A stretch of DNA of 64,000 bases from Monomorium pharaonis (GCF_013373865.1 NC_050474.1:14881045-14945044), one strand, 5' to 3'; shown: positions 1-10,965, counted from the first letter of the stretch. A program made the numbers and translations. Notes: generated from the sequence alone by a model not told the origin.

Positions 1-660
1 GTAATTTCGGCATTTTTGCAGATATCAACATAAAACTTTCAGGATATATTCTCGAAACTTGAAGCTTCAAGAAAATGTAATAAAAAAAAAATTGAATTTT
101 TTTCCCGCTAGGTTGGTGTAACCCCTTAACAAAATTATTTCTTCGCGCGAACTTTGCTGTCTCTTTCGCTAGCTTTACAGTCCTCCTTATGTATTGCGTG
201 TAATTATTTTTATATAGTTAACGATACATAAAAATATCATATTAATTGTTTTAAATCCAGTTTCCTACTATTAAAACATCAACAGGGATTAACTTCAATC
301 CTTTTAGAGTATTATTTGATTATTATAACGTTAAAATTTGAAAAGCTTCATATTTTTCTTAAATAAAAAAAATTTTTTAGTAATATACAATTTTTTAACA
401 TGTCATTACTGTTTAGATACACAATTATATTAATTAAATTCCAGTCATAGAATATACATATGACGAATTTACCAGGCAAAAAATGCACTTTTATAAAATA
501 AATAATTAAAATGTATTAACCACTTCGTCGGCATTGACGCCATATGGCGCACATCGTTTATTTTTTAATTGGCTGGATCGATTTGCATGAAAATTGATAT
601 CCAAAGATTTTTTGTGTCGCTGAATATGAATCCAAGGTCCAAACTTCAAAATTTAAAATG
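1..660. other. AT-rich stretch, no gene seen
   Basis: No coding frame, RNA gene or clear repeat boundary is visible. Around 590-690 the text resembles the interspersed AT-rich repeat also found near 26.7, 31.0 and 37.7 kb (wording such as 'aaaatggcggac'). Confidence 0.4.
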
Positions 661-682
661 GCAGATTCATAATGGCGGACTC

Positions 683-884
683 GTAAATTAAACAAAATAT
701 AAAAAAATGTTTCATACGAAAGTTTTACAGCATAAATACCTTTATTTAACTATGCTATTTATTAAAAAATTTTTTTTTATAAAAACATTTTTTTCCGAAA
801 AATGAATAGCGTAGTTATATGGAGGTATTTATGCTGTAAAACTTTTGTATAAAACATTTTTTAATATTTTGTTTAGTTTACGAG
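683..884. repeat. Imperfect inverted repeat (about 90-bp arms)
   Basis: The left arm, from 'aaacaaaatat' through 'agttttacagcataaatacc', is repeated in reverse complement on the right as 'ggtatttatgctgtaaaact' to 'attttgtttagttt'. The loop near 770-790 is mostly A/T. It could fold as one long hairpin, probably a MITE remnant. No target duplication was resolved. Confidence 0.7.
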
Positions 885-1044
885 GTATATCGAAAACCGC
901 AAAAATCGTCTCAACTTTGAAGGGTGGTTTCACCCCTTCAAACCGTTTTTGGGCACCAACTAAAAATTTCTAAATTCATGTATTCACCCCCTCTACATTT
1001 ATGCCAAGTTTCATTAAAATCAGAGTTTTCGAGTTCGCGAGGTT
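885..1044. repeat. Interspersed repeat abutting truncated Copia
   Basis: Contains 'caaccccttcaaa'-type text typical of a dispersed repeat and ends where the Copia reverse transcriptase frame stops being readable. It marks the truncation point of the Copia element. Confidence 0.35.
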
Positions 1045-3327
1045 CCCTTGTAAGTGAAACCTCGAACTACAAGTCGAGCTTTATAGCGACTAACTTCACC
1101 GTCAGAGTTGCGTTTGATACGATACACCCAGCGATTCGATATAGGTTTGCAACCTCGTAACAAATCGTCCAACGTCTATGTTGAATTTTCTTCTAATGAT
1201 GACATTTCTTTTTCCATTGCTGTTTTCCAATGTATCCGCTCCGCAGACTCAATGGCTTCCAAGTAAGTTTTAGGTTCACCAATTTTAGTTAACATTAATT
1301 TAATTAAACGACGTGGAGGTTTGATTTTATTCTTGTCCCGCAACTCTCGTCTTGGTGATGTTCTTGGTGGGTCTTCCAATAAAGCATTTTCTTGATTACT
1401 TGACAACGTGTCTAATGATTTAAACGAAGAACAGCCAACATTAGGGGTACTCACTGAATTGACTGGGCAATTGGACTTTAGTGCTTTTCCGTCCGATTTA
1501 CCTGTAGTTTGTGCAAGTAGCACAAACGCTAGTGATTTTCCATTTTTTACGTTGGGGTTAAATACAACATTCTTACTTCGGATGACTTGCTTCTTCGATT
1601 TCAACCAAATACGAAAACCATTAATACTATTTGAGTACCCGACAAAGACACCAGATTCAGATTTTGAGTCCCATTTCTTGCGTAATCCTTTTGGTACATG
1701 TACAAAACAATTGGAGTCAAAAACATGGAAGTTCTCAAGACGTGCGGTCTTTCTTGTGAACAACTCGTATAGAGTCTTCCCATTGACACTGCTTGTCTTG
1801 TGTGATTAAGGGCCACTTGCACCAAACTCTGATTAACCTAATCGTTGATTAAAGGGTACATTCCCAAGTTACCAATTGGGGAATATAATCCAGGATGACC
1901 AGTCGTACCTTTGGCGATATTGAGTGATATCGCCAGAGGTACAATTGGTCACACTGGATTATGTTCTCAAGATGATAATCTTTTATATATAATTAACGAT
2001 TAGATTAATCAAAGTTTGATGCAAGTGGCCTTAAGTATGTAGACAGCACTGTTTACTGTTTCTTCTCATAGATACTTTGGCAGATTCTTTGATAAAAGCA
2101 TTGTTTTGGCGAGTTCAACCACAGTTCTATTTGATCTCTCAGCATAGCCATTTTGCTGTGGCGTATATGGATTTGTGATCGCAAATATAACACCATTTGA
2201 TGACAATAGCTTTCGGACTTTGCTATTGTTAAACTCTAAACCACCATCACACTGAAAAATCTTCATGGTCTTTGCATTAAATTTTTACTATTTACAACAT
2301 CTTTGCAATTTTCTCAGTAACTTCCAATTTTTTCTCAAGGAAGTACATCATGCGCAACCTTGAATAATCGCGTGTAAAGCAAAGAAAGTACCTTGATCTA
2401 CCTAGCGATGTGCATTCCATCGAACCACAGAGATCAGCATGAATGATCTCACCAGGTGTGTTGGCCCGTTAAACACGTGATTGGAAACTGTTGCAATGCT
2501 GTTTACCCTCAATACACGCGCTGCAAAATAAATTGTCAAAATTAACTCCATGTTTCTTAAGAACTTTCCTGACCTGATGTATATTCTGATGACCCAACCA
2601 CTCGTGCCAGGTGTATAGTATTTTTTGAGAGCAGATTAACTTCTTTAATACATGACGGCGGCTTTATCACTATTGGATCACCATTTTAAATAATTGGTTA
2701 ACTTGTAATTCACATGCCTTGACAACAGAATCTTTTACGAATTTGCAATTATCTTTAGAAGACCGGAACTGCATGTCTATCTAGTGCAGAGGTAACTGAA
2801 AACAAATTTCTTCATGTACCCGGTACATTTTCCATTCTATACGACTACCAACTTTCACTAACCAGCGCTCCGAATTTAATTGTTCTTTTTTCAACCGCTT
2901 TTATCGTAGATCTGTTCCCAATGTGGACTACAATAGATGTTTTAAAAGATTCAAAAAGATGAGAACCATTCACTGTGAAATATGACATGATCCGTTGCAC
3001 CTGAGTCTATAATCCATGAATCACCATTGAGTTTGGCTTTTGCAGCTTTGTAGATAAAAGCTTCTTCACCGTTACTATGAGCTGACATATAGATTCCATC
3101 AGATTTCTTCTGTTAACAGTTGGGTAATTCCGTCGTGTTTCCGAATGTGTTCTTTTCCGCCACAACCGTAGCACTTAAACGGTGACTTCTTTACTTTTAT
3201 TTGTCATAGATTTACTGGGTTTCTTTTGCTGCTTATTATTTTTGCTGTTATGTTTCTTTCTTCCTTGAACTTTACCTTGCTTACCACTAATGTTGTTACT
3301 TTTTTTTATTTTATAACTCGCTGCTTT
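1045..3327 (-). pseudogene. Ty1/Copia retrotransposon polyprotein, broken
   Basis: Read on the minus strand, the domains run in Copia order from high to low coordinates. A zinc knuckle of CX2CX4HX4H form (about 3140-3190, FKCYGCGGKEH) comes first. A retropepsin box WIIDSGATDH (about 3000-3040) follows. Then come a GAG-pre-integrase/integrase region (2560-2066, with CDGGLEF and TPQQNGYAERSNRT) and the integrase tail (1763-1176, VFVGYS). The start of reverse transcriptase (about 1160-1045, RWVYRIKRN, YKARLVVRGF) is last. Stops and frameshifts separate these pieces. The reverse transcriptase is cut off near 1045, gag disappears into the N gap, and a MITE splits integrase. No LTR was found. It is not functional. 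The family call is secure from motif order (protease, integrase, RT). Confidence 0.9.
1810..2030. mobile_element. Palindromic MITE with TTAA target duplication
   Basis: The 221-bp element starts GGGCCACTTGCA and ends TGCAAGTGGCC. It has an inner palindrome (GGCGATAT/ATATCGCC) and direct TTAA repeats at 1806-1809 and 2031-2034. Removing the element plus one TTAA restores the Copia integrase frame (AVYILNHTRQ), so insertion was precise. The TTAA target suggests mobilisation by a piggyBac- or Kolobok-type transposase. The ends are not diagnostic. Confidence 0.9.
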
Positions 3328-3827
3328 NNNNNNNNNNNNNNNNNNNNNNNNNNNNNNNNNNNNNNNNNNNNNNNNNNNNNNNNNNNNNNNNNNNNNNNNN
3401 NNNNNNNNNNNNNNNNNNNNNNNNNNNNNNNNNNNNNNNNNNNNNNNNNNNNNNNNNNNNNNNNNNNNNNNNNNNNNNNNNNNNNNNNNNNNNNNNNNNN
3501 NNNNNNNNNNNNNNNNNNNNNNNNNNNNNNNNNNNNNNNNNNNNNNNNNNNNNNNNNNNNNNNNNNNNNNNNNNNNNNNNNNNNNNNNNNNNNNNNNNNN
3601 NNNNNNNNNNNNNNNNNNNNNNNNNNNNNNNNNNNNNNNNNNNNNNNNNNNNNNNNNNNNNNNNNNNNNNNNNNNNNNNNNNNNNNNNNNNNNNNNNNNN
3701 NNNNNNNNNNNNNNNNNNNNNNNNNNNNNNNNNNNNNNNNNNNNNNNNNNNNNNNNNNNNNNNNNNNNNNNNNNNNNNNNNNNNNNNNNNNNNNNNNNNN
3801 NNNNNNNNNNNNNNNNNNNNNNNNNNN
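3328..3827. other. Assembly gap (500 N)
   Basis: Exactly 500 N, the usual placeholder for a gap of unknown size. Open frames drawn across it are meaningless. Confidence 0.99.
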
Positions 3828-4052
3828 ACATTGGTACCATTTCTTCTATATTTTTTTAGCTGTTTTATCCGTCAAGATCGTCTTTTTCCATAAGATAGAA
3901 AAGGATACCATGTAAAATCAATGAAAATTAAAATAGTTATAACTCAGCAACTGTTTAGTGGATGCGTTTTCAATTTTTTGCAGTACATTAGAGAAACTAA
4001 AAGAACAATTTCACAAATTTTTAGCAACTTTGTACCATTTTGAACTTCATCC
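3828..4052 (-). mobile_element. Fragment of TTAA-target element (copy of 24766-25303)
   Basis: This is the reverse complement of the left part of the element at 24766. Both carry text around 'ccactaaatggttgctgag' and 'taaaacagctaaaaaaatat'. It ends at TTAA (4053-4056) inside a hAT remnant. The second hAT copy shows the empty site, TTAA with no insertion, near 34238. The other end is lost in the N gap, and about 10 bp of the terminal repeat is missing. Confidence 0.75.
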
Positions 4053-4823
4053 TTAAACAGATTTAGCCTTTGTCCTTAAAACAAAATCTTTGTTATGATG
4101 ATATCGTTAAAGCTGTTGTAGCATTAGTACTTGATAATAAAATATCAATGGACAAATTATTTAATGATTGTTTTATAGCAAAACCATTGATAATGACTTC
4201 TCTTACCTAAGATATCATTGTAGATGAAAAGTGGTAAATAAGAGTGTAAAGGATGAAAAACTAAATGAATTATCAATTATTGTATCTTATGCACTGAGCA
4301 TTCCATTATCCAATGCATTTATAGAGCGAGTATTTTCGTACATAACGTTAAAGTGGACAGATATTAGAAATCGATGTTTAGTAGAATTAATTAGATCTGA
4401 ACTTCTAATATCTATAAATTTAGATATGTCTTGTAATGAATTCATACAACGATTTAAAAATGACAAAAAGTTTATTAATGCTACTCAAAATAACAAAAAA
4501 TACGTGTGGAAGCAAAAATAAATTTTTTTTTAATTTTTATTATTTTATTATTATTTTAAAGCTATGATATGCTTTTGTTTAACCTGATATTATTAACTGA
4601 TATTGTTTAACTGGTAGAATTAATGTTGTTAATTTTGCTTTATTTAATTTTATTTCAAAATTTATATTTTTATGTTTAAATTTTTTCTATGATTGTGTAA
4701 TGATATGAAAATAGATTAATAAAAAAGAAAAATGTATTACGTAAATAAACTTGTAAATATTTTACTCTCTCCTCCGCTAATTAAAAAGTCTCAGTTCTTA
4801 TTCAAAGAAAAGTGATAATCCTG
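4053..4823 (+). pseudogene. hAT-type transposase, C-terminal remnant (copy 1)
   Basis: The frame 4231-4521 encodes the hAT C-terminal dimerisation region. SIPLSNAFIERVFSYI matches the conserved pattern in which a small residue, S/N-x-x-x-E-R-x-F-S, precedes the basic helix, followed by NRCLVELIRSELL. Upstream sequence from 4080 is the same protein with frameshifts. The 3' flank runs to a degenerate hAT end near 4823 (CAGG-type terminus in reverse). A longer copy lies on the minus strand at 33486-35760. The 5' half is replaced by another element and the gap. It is dead. Confidence 0.8.
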
Positions 4824-5570
4824 GTTGTGTCAGTATTTATGTTGATTTATGTTAAATTTGAGTGTAAATATGCAATATAACACTCTCTTTTCTTTTTAAT
4901 TTTTCTCTAACTTTATAAGATTTTGTGTATTTTATACATAGAATTTTTCCCAATTGTAAAAAGGAAAATTGTCACCAAGGTTTTTTTTTAATTTCAAAGT
5001 TTTTATATTGGTAAGTAGAAATATCATAAATTTATGACTGTAAAAAAAAAACAATTAAATTTATGGTTGAAAATTGTATACCTTATTAACCCTTTGCATC
5101 AGTGATGCCACCAGGGCATCATCTATTCTCCAAATATTTTCTTTTAAGTAATCAAATATTTTACATATTTTTATAATCAAGAGGCATGGTCTTTTATTTA
5201 TGCAAGACACCGTCTGCGAGTTTCTGTTGATTATCGGATCTCAATAACCGTTGAATTGATTAATTTTTTAATGGCTTAATGGATACAGCTTGGATCCGAT
5301 TTGTATAATAAACATGTTTTTATTTTTCCGCTACATGACTTACGAGCGAAGATATCGCGATTTAAAGTTTTGCATCAAAAGTAAAATATTTTAAGAAACG
5401 TCGTTATTATCGTCGCCCGGGACAGATGGTGGGCATATTGGGTACAGGTACCATATTAAAATAATAATTACTTAAAATTATAATTTTTTATAATCAAAAT
5501 CGTAATAGTATTCTGTAGAGACTGAAATATTAAACATTGCTTCCTTATAAATGAAATTATATACTAAACA
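4824..5570. other. AT-rich intergenic sequence
   Basis: No gene seen. At 5087-5110 TTAA is followed by CCCTTTGCATCAGTGATGCC, which looks like one end of a piggyBac-type element, but no partner end was found. Confidence 0.35.
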
Positions 5571-5640
5571 CACACATACACACACGCACACACACATGGG
5601 GGGTGCAAGGGAGGCCTTCGGCCCTCTCCCGCACCCACCC
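5571..5640. repeat. CA microsatellite plus GC-rich hairpin
   Basis: A (CA)n run is followed by a hairpin (5601-5636) pairing GGGTGC with GCACCC around CCTTCGG. The same module, (CA)n then a GC-rich block with 'caacccatgtg' or 'taacccatgtg', precedes the minisatellite at 58.8 kb. Confidence 0.75.
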
Positions 5641-5689
5641 CGTCTAAGTCGCTAACCCATGTGCATTATACTGGAAATTTTGTAAAACA

Positions 5690-6060
5690 TACGTGGCCAT
5701 TTTGAACGTGGTCGTTCCGAACGTGGCCGTTTTGAACGTGGCCGTTCCGAACGTGACCGTTCCAAACGTGGCCATTTCGGACGTGGTCGTTTCGAACGTG
5801 GGCAAATTGAACTCCGTGCAATATTTCTCGTGCCCATTTCGAACGTGGCCATTCCGAACGTGGCCGTTTCGAACGTGGCCATTTCGGACGTGGCCGTTTC
5901 GGACGTGGTCGTTTCGAACGTGGGCAAATTGAACTCCGTGCAATATTTCTCGTACCCATTTCGAACGTGGCTATTCCGAACGTGGCCGTTTCGAACGTGG
6001 TCGTTTGAAGGTGGCCATTCCGAACGTGGCCGTTTCGAACGTGGGCAAATTGAACCACGT
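5690..6060. repeat. 15-bp minisatellite (GAACGTGGCCRTTYC)
   Basis: More than 15 tandem copies of a 15-bp unit close to gaacgtggccgtttc. A 35-bp spacer ('cgtgggcaaattgaactccg' and 'tgcaatatttctcgt') repeats about every 125 bp as a higher-order unit. Because 15 is a multiple of 3 and the unit has no stop, five reading frames stay open and mimic repeat proteins (HVRNG, ERPRSK, AVPNV types). No coding evidence. Confidence 0.92.
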
Positions 6061-6340
6061 GCAATATTTCCCATTGCACACGATCTGTTTGACTTGATTA
6101 TACAAGGATCCGATTGTACGTGAACCCGAATTTTATGTTTAAGGAGATCTTAAAGTCTGTTTTACCGATATTTTTTCATTAAACTAATCTTTCAATTGGC
6201 TTTCAAGAATCCCGAAACTCTTACAGAATTAAAGTACGCACCAAAATCTAAGGGAACATGGTCGATTTAATATCAAAAACGAAAAAAATTTTTATTTTTG
6301 GTACGTAGAGCTGTCACTTGATGAAAATATTTGCTTAGTA

Positions 6341-7131
6341 TTAAAGTCCGACCGAAATTTCGGTTTTGGTTTCGGTTATGGCTAGTTTCGGCCAAAAATC
6401 AAGATTTCGGCTTGATTTCGGTTTCGGCCGAAAAATAGTAAATTTTGGTGTCAGCCGAACTGTTGGCTGACATCGACGCCAGCACCGCCAGCGGTTGCAC
6501 CATCTCTTATCTCTTATCCGTTTTCATTCAAACAATTACAAAAAGCTGCAAATAAATATTTATCAGCTCCGCCGACTTCTGTAGCAAGCGAACAACTATT
6601 TAGCTCTGCTGGACAGATTTATGCATATAGACGCAGTAATTTATTGGGAAAAAATGCTGAGAAACTTTTATTTTTATGTTACAACATAAAATTATTTAAC
6701 TTTGATTATTAAGTTTTAATATAATGTTAAATAATAAAACTGTGATGTATAACTTTATTGTTATACTATGCAATGTATCTAATATAATAATTTCTATTAA
6801 AAAGTTGACTTTTTAAGAGATGTTTTTGTTTTTTGTAAAAAATACATTTATATTGTAATAAAATATAATAAATAATAAAGTATTAATACATTATTAAATA
6901 AAAGCTTATTTAATAACTGATAAAGAGCTTATTCGATAACAGAGTACTTAAATATTAAATATACATTTTTTCAACAATCTCTTAAGTTATATATATAATA
7001 TTTTATAAATTTTTTCAAAAGTTTTGGTTTTCGGTTTTGGCCGAAATTCAGAGAAGACCGAATATTCGTTTTTGGTTTCGGCCGAAACAAAAAAAATGGT
7101 TTTGGTCGGACGCAGAGAGTATAGTATACAA
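6341..7131 (+). mobile_element. hAT element, internally deleted, with 8-bp target duplication
   Basis: It is flanked by GCTTAGTA at 6333-6340 and 7132-7139. The ends share GTCCGACC near the termini, with subterminal TTTCGG/CCGAAA motifs. The uninterrupted paralogue near 28740 gives the empty site. About 6525-6713 encodes a hAT dimerisation segment: APPTSVASEQLFSSAG, then RRSNLLGKNAEKLLFL and a stop. Only this C-terminal part of the transposase remains, so it is non-autonomous. It belongs to a different hAT lineage from the copies at 4.2 and 34 kb. Confidence 0.88.
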
Positions 7132-7226
7132 GCTTAGTATACAAAATCTACGATATATATGTACAAAATAAAACTGTATTTCTTTAGGGATGACATATAC
7201 GAACAATATCGTGCAATTTAAACTAA

Positions 7227-7371
7227 GGCTGGTATTTATAGTTGGATCTTATATTTAAGATTATCTTAAGTACTGTCTTAAGATGCCATCAGTCAATCAC
7301 AAAGCCGTATTAGCATCTTAAGATATTGCTTGAGACGATCTTTAAATAAGATTCGACTATGAATACCAACC
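7227..7371. mobile_element. GGCCGGTATTCATAG-family MITE, 145 bp
   Basis: The ends are GGCTGGTATTTATAG and CTATGAATACCAACC, with TAA on both sides (7224-7226, 7372-7374). The empty site is visible in the paralogous repeat near 28845. This is the same family as the cluster upstream of TOP3B. The 3-bp duplication suggests a PIF/Harbinger-like source. Confidence 0.9.
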
Positions 7372-7899
7372 TAAGATTAAAAGTCTAAAAAAAAATTAGT
7401 TTTATGAACTTTTTATAACTGCAAATTCAGATATAGGTTAGCAAAAGAGCAGTCTGAAAAACATTTTGTTTATTCTCAGTATAAAATCCAGTTCATGTGA
7501 TGATACTAATACGTATACTTCAATTCTGGAAAAGGATTTCTGAATCTGTAAAAGAAATACGTACGAAATCTTGTTAATGATATGCACGAATGACTCTACA
7601 TTATCGACTCCAATCAAGTTTGATGGGCATTTTAGGATTCCCTTAATATACCTTCTAAAACATTCTAGAAGTTTGTTGGTTTCTTAGCAGAATATTTTGT
7701 ATATAAATGTTTGGGTGGCACCAGAATGTCCATCAATTGGATTATTTAAAATACAATGTTTTAATTGGTGAATACAAAACTATAGCAGCAGTCACCTGTA
7801 AATGGCTGTGGTTAATCCGAACGTGGCCATTTTGGACGCTCCTAAATGTTTTTACATATATTTCCTTACGGAAAATATATCAATATTTTTTTATTATAG

Positions 7900-8196
7900 G
7901 AACTGAATACAGTATTAAAAAACCTGACATATATAGGTGGTACAAAGAAGACTATCGCGGACATTGTATTGTACTACGTTCTACATTCCATAATGGTAAT
8001 TCCATTGTTGTAAGCTTATGTGCATAATACATGTATAATCTTATATTTTATTATCTTTTTACAGGCTGAACTAAGTCATCAGCAGAAAGCACGATATATT
8101 CACGTATCGAGATGGTTCGATAATATCCAACAAGAAGAAAAATTGAGACAAGAATTGGATCTAATATCTTTTAACTTATTACATGTATTTTTGTAA
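7900..8196 (+). CDS. EEF1E1: AIMP3/EEF1E1, last two coding exons
   Basis: The product is a small GST-C-fold scaffold of the multi-tRNA-synthetase complex that binds methionyl-tRNA synthetase. Exon A is 7900-7995 (32 codons; ELNTVLKNLTYIGG, then TIADIVLYYVLHSIM). It matches the family segment usually read as a 'LNxxL...YLxG...TLADxLLYY' helix pair. Exon B is 8065-8196 (43 codons plus TAA; KARYIHVSRWFDNIQ), matching the conserved 'YxNxSRWFxHIQ' C-terminus. The borders are AG at 7898-7899, GT at 7996-7997 and AG at 8063-8064, and the intron is phase 0. The N-terminal half was not found with confidence. An open stretch at 7700-7760 just upstream could hold part of it, but it does not match well. 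Upstream exons may lie before the window, across the Copia/gap region. Recognition is from memory of the family, not a search. Confidence 0.87.
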
Positions 8197-8200
8197 TTGA

Positions 8201-8206
8201 AATAAA
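8201..8206 (+). terminator. Poly(A) signal of AIMP3/EEF1E1
   Basis: AATAAA lies 5 bases after the stop codon TAA (8194-8196), so the 3' UTR would be very short. Confidence 0.7.
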
Positions 8207-9235
8207 ATCTAAATTTATTTTACAATATTTGTGAAATTTACCAATTTAACTTATTTAATAATCTTACGTCTTATATCACGTTATGTAAGTGATTTATGAT
8301 TAATAATTATTTATAATTATTTATTAGTCTTTATAATTATTTACGATTTATAATTATTTATTAGTCTTTTAAAATTACGTATAATTTAATGTTAAAACAA
8401 AGAAAGCAACAAGATTTTTTTTATCTGGGAATATGCAACAACATTGCAGTAACGTTACAATTTTGCAGATTGCAGTGCAAAGTTGCAGATTGCATTGTCA
8501 TAACTTTATTAACTTTTACTAGTAATGTTGCAGTAACGTTTTAGCAACATTAAAAAAATATTTTAATATTTAGTTTCTTATTATTATAAGGATAAAATTA
8601 TTATTATTATTATTATTATTATAAGGATAATGTGAAGTGAATAATTATTTCATAAAATTTTTTTTTATTGGAGTCCACAACTTCTAATTTATACCCACAC
8701 AACACCGAAAGATTACAGAAACATTGCAGAAATGTTACGTTGCAAGATTGCAATATGCAGCGTGGATTAAAACTTGCAACAGCGCTCAAATGTACGCCAG
8801 AGAGATTGTAATGCAACATTACAACATAGTGCAATGCATTTGCAATAATACGTTATTACATGGAGAGAGAGCATTTTAGATGTACATAGAGTAAATTTAG
8901 ATGTGCACACAGCAAGTTAAATGAATTGGACACAGGAAGAATTGGATAGAGTCGGATATGATGGTTGCAGTCGGACACAATGTTTACATTTTTTGTTTCC
9001 ACTTTGTTAGATGCTCGATAATAAAATAGAATATATAGTTTTTTATAAGAGACTCTCCGTCTATCTCTCTGTATCCCGCTCACACATAATGTGCAAATAA
9101 ACTTCATATTAGTTTTAAAAAATAAAGTTTCTGTTAACTTATTAACGCCTAAATGGCTATTTCATTTTCTTTGTTTTTAAGATTAGGTTTTAAACATGAA
9201 AGGATGAAATATTTCAATAAGAATACAGTTTCCTA
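8207..9235. other. AT-rich spacer with TTGCA-rich repeats
   Basis: No gene seen. At 8430-8560 and 8700-8840, 'ttgcagattgca' and 'acattgcag' motifs recur, in loosely inverted arrangement around an ATT-triplet run (8598-8622). A decayed palindromic element is likely. Confidence 0.35.
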
Positions 9236-9565
9236 TAAAGGACCCCCCACTTAACCAATGAATTTTGGTTCTCGACCAAAAGTTGCTGCGAGTGCAACAT
9301 GTTATTCATTATGGCCTGATCAAAAGCCACAAAGTTTAAAAATCAATGGTTTTCGAGATGCTGAGCTTTAAAAGTCCAATTTTTGAAAATGTAGATATGG
9401 GAACTACGAACTTTAGTGTACCTTTCTAAATCAACTTTTAAGAATATTTATGCAGAGTAAGCATAACAATATTGAGGATGAGTTTGTGCTTGTATGTGCT
9501 TTGTGTGTATGTGTGTGTATACATGTGTGTGCGCGCGCGCGAAAATATTTACTTTTTTAGATTAT

Positions 9566-10258
9566 ATTAGGTTGTGTAAGTCAAACTGGAACTTTTGAGT
9601 TTACAAAATAAAAGAACAAATATCAAAGAGCGGAAACTGCATTTATCCTTCAACATACTCCCCTGCTACACCCACACATCCATTCCAACGTCCAACTAAT
9701 GCCTGGAAAGCCCTGGCATAGAAAGATCCACCATCACGTCTAAATCATCATTTTAGGAGAGCTCGCTTCACTTCGTCATTAGTGCTGAAATGGTGACCTT
9801 CGAGGAACCCCTTTACAAATTTAAATAGGTGGAAATCACTCGGAAAGAAGTTCCTCAGAGGTTTTCAGCACCGATAACGAAGTGAAGCAGGCTGTCCTAG
9901 AACGGCTTGGACGCAATGACAAACCTCTCCATGTCAAAGCCTTCCAGGCACCAGCTAAACATTGGGATAAATATACAAATGAACAAAGGAGTACGTCGAA
10001 ACACAAAATGGAAGCTGCATTTGTTTTTGTTCCCATTTCAGCATTGATGACGAAGTGAAGCGGTCTGCTCTAAAATGGTTCAGACGTGATGGCGGATCTT
10101 TCTATGTCGAGACTTATCAGGCATTGGTTGGGCGCTGGGATGGATGTGTGGGTGTAGCAGATGAGTGTGTCGAAGGATAAATGCAAGTTTCCGTTTTTCG
10201 ATATTTGTTCTTTTATTTTGTAAATTCGAAAGTCCTGGTTTGACTTGAACGACCCACG
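9566..10258. pseudogene. Mariner transposase C-terminal pieces, inverted/duplicated
   Basis: The ends are inverted copies ('acaaaataaaagaacaaata' near 9600; 'tatttgttcttttattttgt' near 10200). Inside, the same C-terminal transposase segment occurs three times. Two are on the + strand (10046-10160: DDEVKRSALKWFRRDGG and YVETYQALVGRWDGCV; 9868-9970: NEVKQAVLERLGR and VKAFQAPAKHWD). One is decayed on the minus strand (about 9830-9650). They match the mariner tail pattern 'EVKxAVxxWLR...FYxxGxxxLVxRWxxC'. No catalytic domain remains. Confidence 0.75.
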
Positions 10259-10638
10259 TATTTATTTAAAATGCTAAAACTTGCACATGTACATCTACAC
10301 ACACGCGCGCGCACGCGCGCTTGTTTGACTCGCGAGCTGAATTTGGACAGGTTTGAGTCCAAACTCCAAATGATAGTTCGAATAATGAAATCTCTGAATT
10401 ATTGTACGTGCGTGCATGTGTGTGTGTGTATGTGGAGGGGGCGGGGGGGTATATGTGAGTTTCGGCATTTAAAATAAAATGTAATCTAAAAAATTGAACA
10501 CTTTTGCGCACGCACATACACACACAAAGCACATACAAGCACACAAACTTATCCTCAATATTGTTATGCCTACTCTGCCTGAATATTCTTAAAAATTGAT
10601 TTAAAAAGTTTATTAAAGTTCATAATTCTTATACCTAC

Positions 10639-10794
10639 CCCAGCAAACACAAAGTTACATGTAACGTGCTTGTTAGTTGTAATTTCCCACTCAATAATAT
10701 AATTGCAATATAACACGTGTTATATTACAATTACATTGTTGAGTGGGAAATTACAATCAACAGGTACGTTACATGTAACTTGGTGTTTGGTGGG
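10639..10794. mobile_element. Palindromic MITE, 156 bp (CCCAGCAAACAC ends)
   Basis: Nearly perfect palindrome: CCCAGCAAACAC, then AAGTTACATGTAAC, with mirror-image text to GTGTTTGGTGGG. AC occurs on both sides. The opposite arm of the host inverted repeat (near 9400) shows the empty site. The terminal signature is shared with elements at 14435 and 14631. Confidence 0.88.
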
Positions 10795-10965
10795 ACGTTT
10801 TCAAAAATCGGACTTTTAAAGCTCAACATCTCGTAAATCATTGGTTTTTAGATCTTGCCTATTGAGTCTTTTGATTAGAAGGTCATAACGAATAACATGC
10901 TGCACTCGCAGCAAATTTGGTCGAGAACCAAAATTCATTGGTAGAGTACGAAGTCCTTTTGAGGT

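Larger units (their letters stand above)
6228..7645 (+). repeat. Dispersed repeat family, interrupted copy
   Basis: Text from 'attaaagtacgcaccaaaat' to 'tttgatgggcattttaggat' matches 28640-29130, which is an uninterrupted copy of about 490 bp. An inverted relative lies at 21141-21698. This copy is lengthened by a hAT insertion (6341-7131) and a MITE (7227-7371). Confidence 0.75.
9236..10965. repeat. Long inverted repeat element (about 1.7 kb)
   Basis: The left arm (9236-9560) includes 'ccaatgaattttggttctcg' and 'gagtgcaacatgttattcat', followed by TG/CG microsatellite. The right arm (10480-10965) is its reverse complement. The centre holds mariner fragments (9566-10258) and GT/CA tracts. The right arm is lengthened by a 156-bp MITE. 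Target duplications at the outer ends were not resolved. Confidence 0.8.

Noticed and set aside
3175..3915. 220-codon frames across the N gap
   Set aside because: They consist mostly of N; no information.
5644..6123. Overlapping open frames of 79-140 codons with pentapeptide repeats
   Set aside because: A stop-free 15-bp tandem repeat opens five frames at once; this is minisatellite arithmetic, not a repeat protein.
7707..7899. Additional AIMP3 exon
   Set aside because: One frame is open, but its translation does not resemble the family and no phase-0 donor fits well; left unannotated.
10266..10544. Cys/His-rich frame (CLYVLCVCMCV)
   Set aside because: Translation of TG/CA microsatellites.
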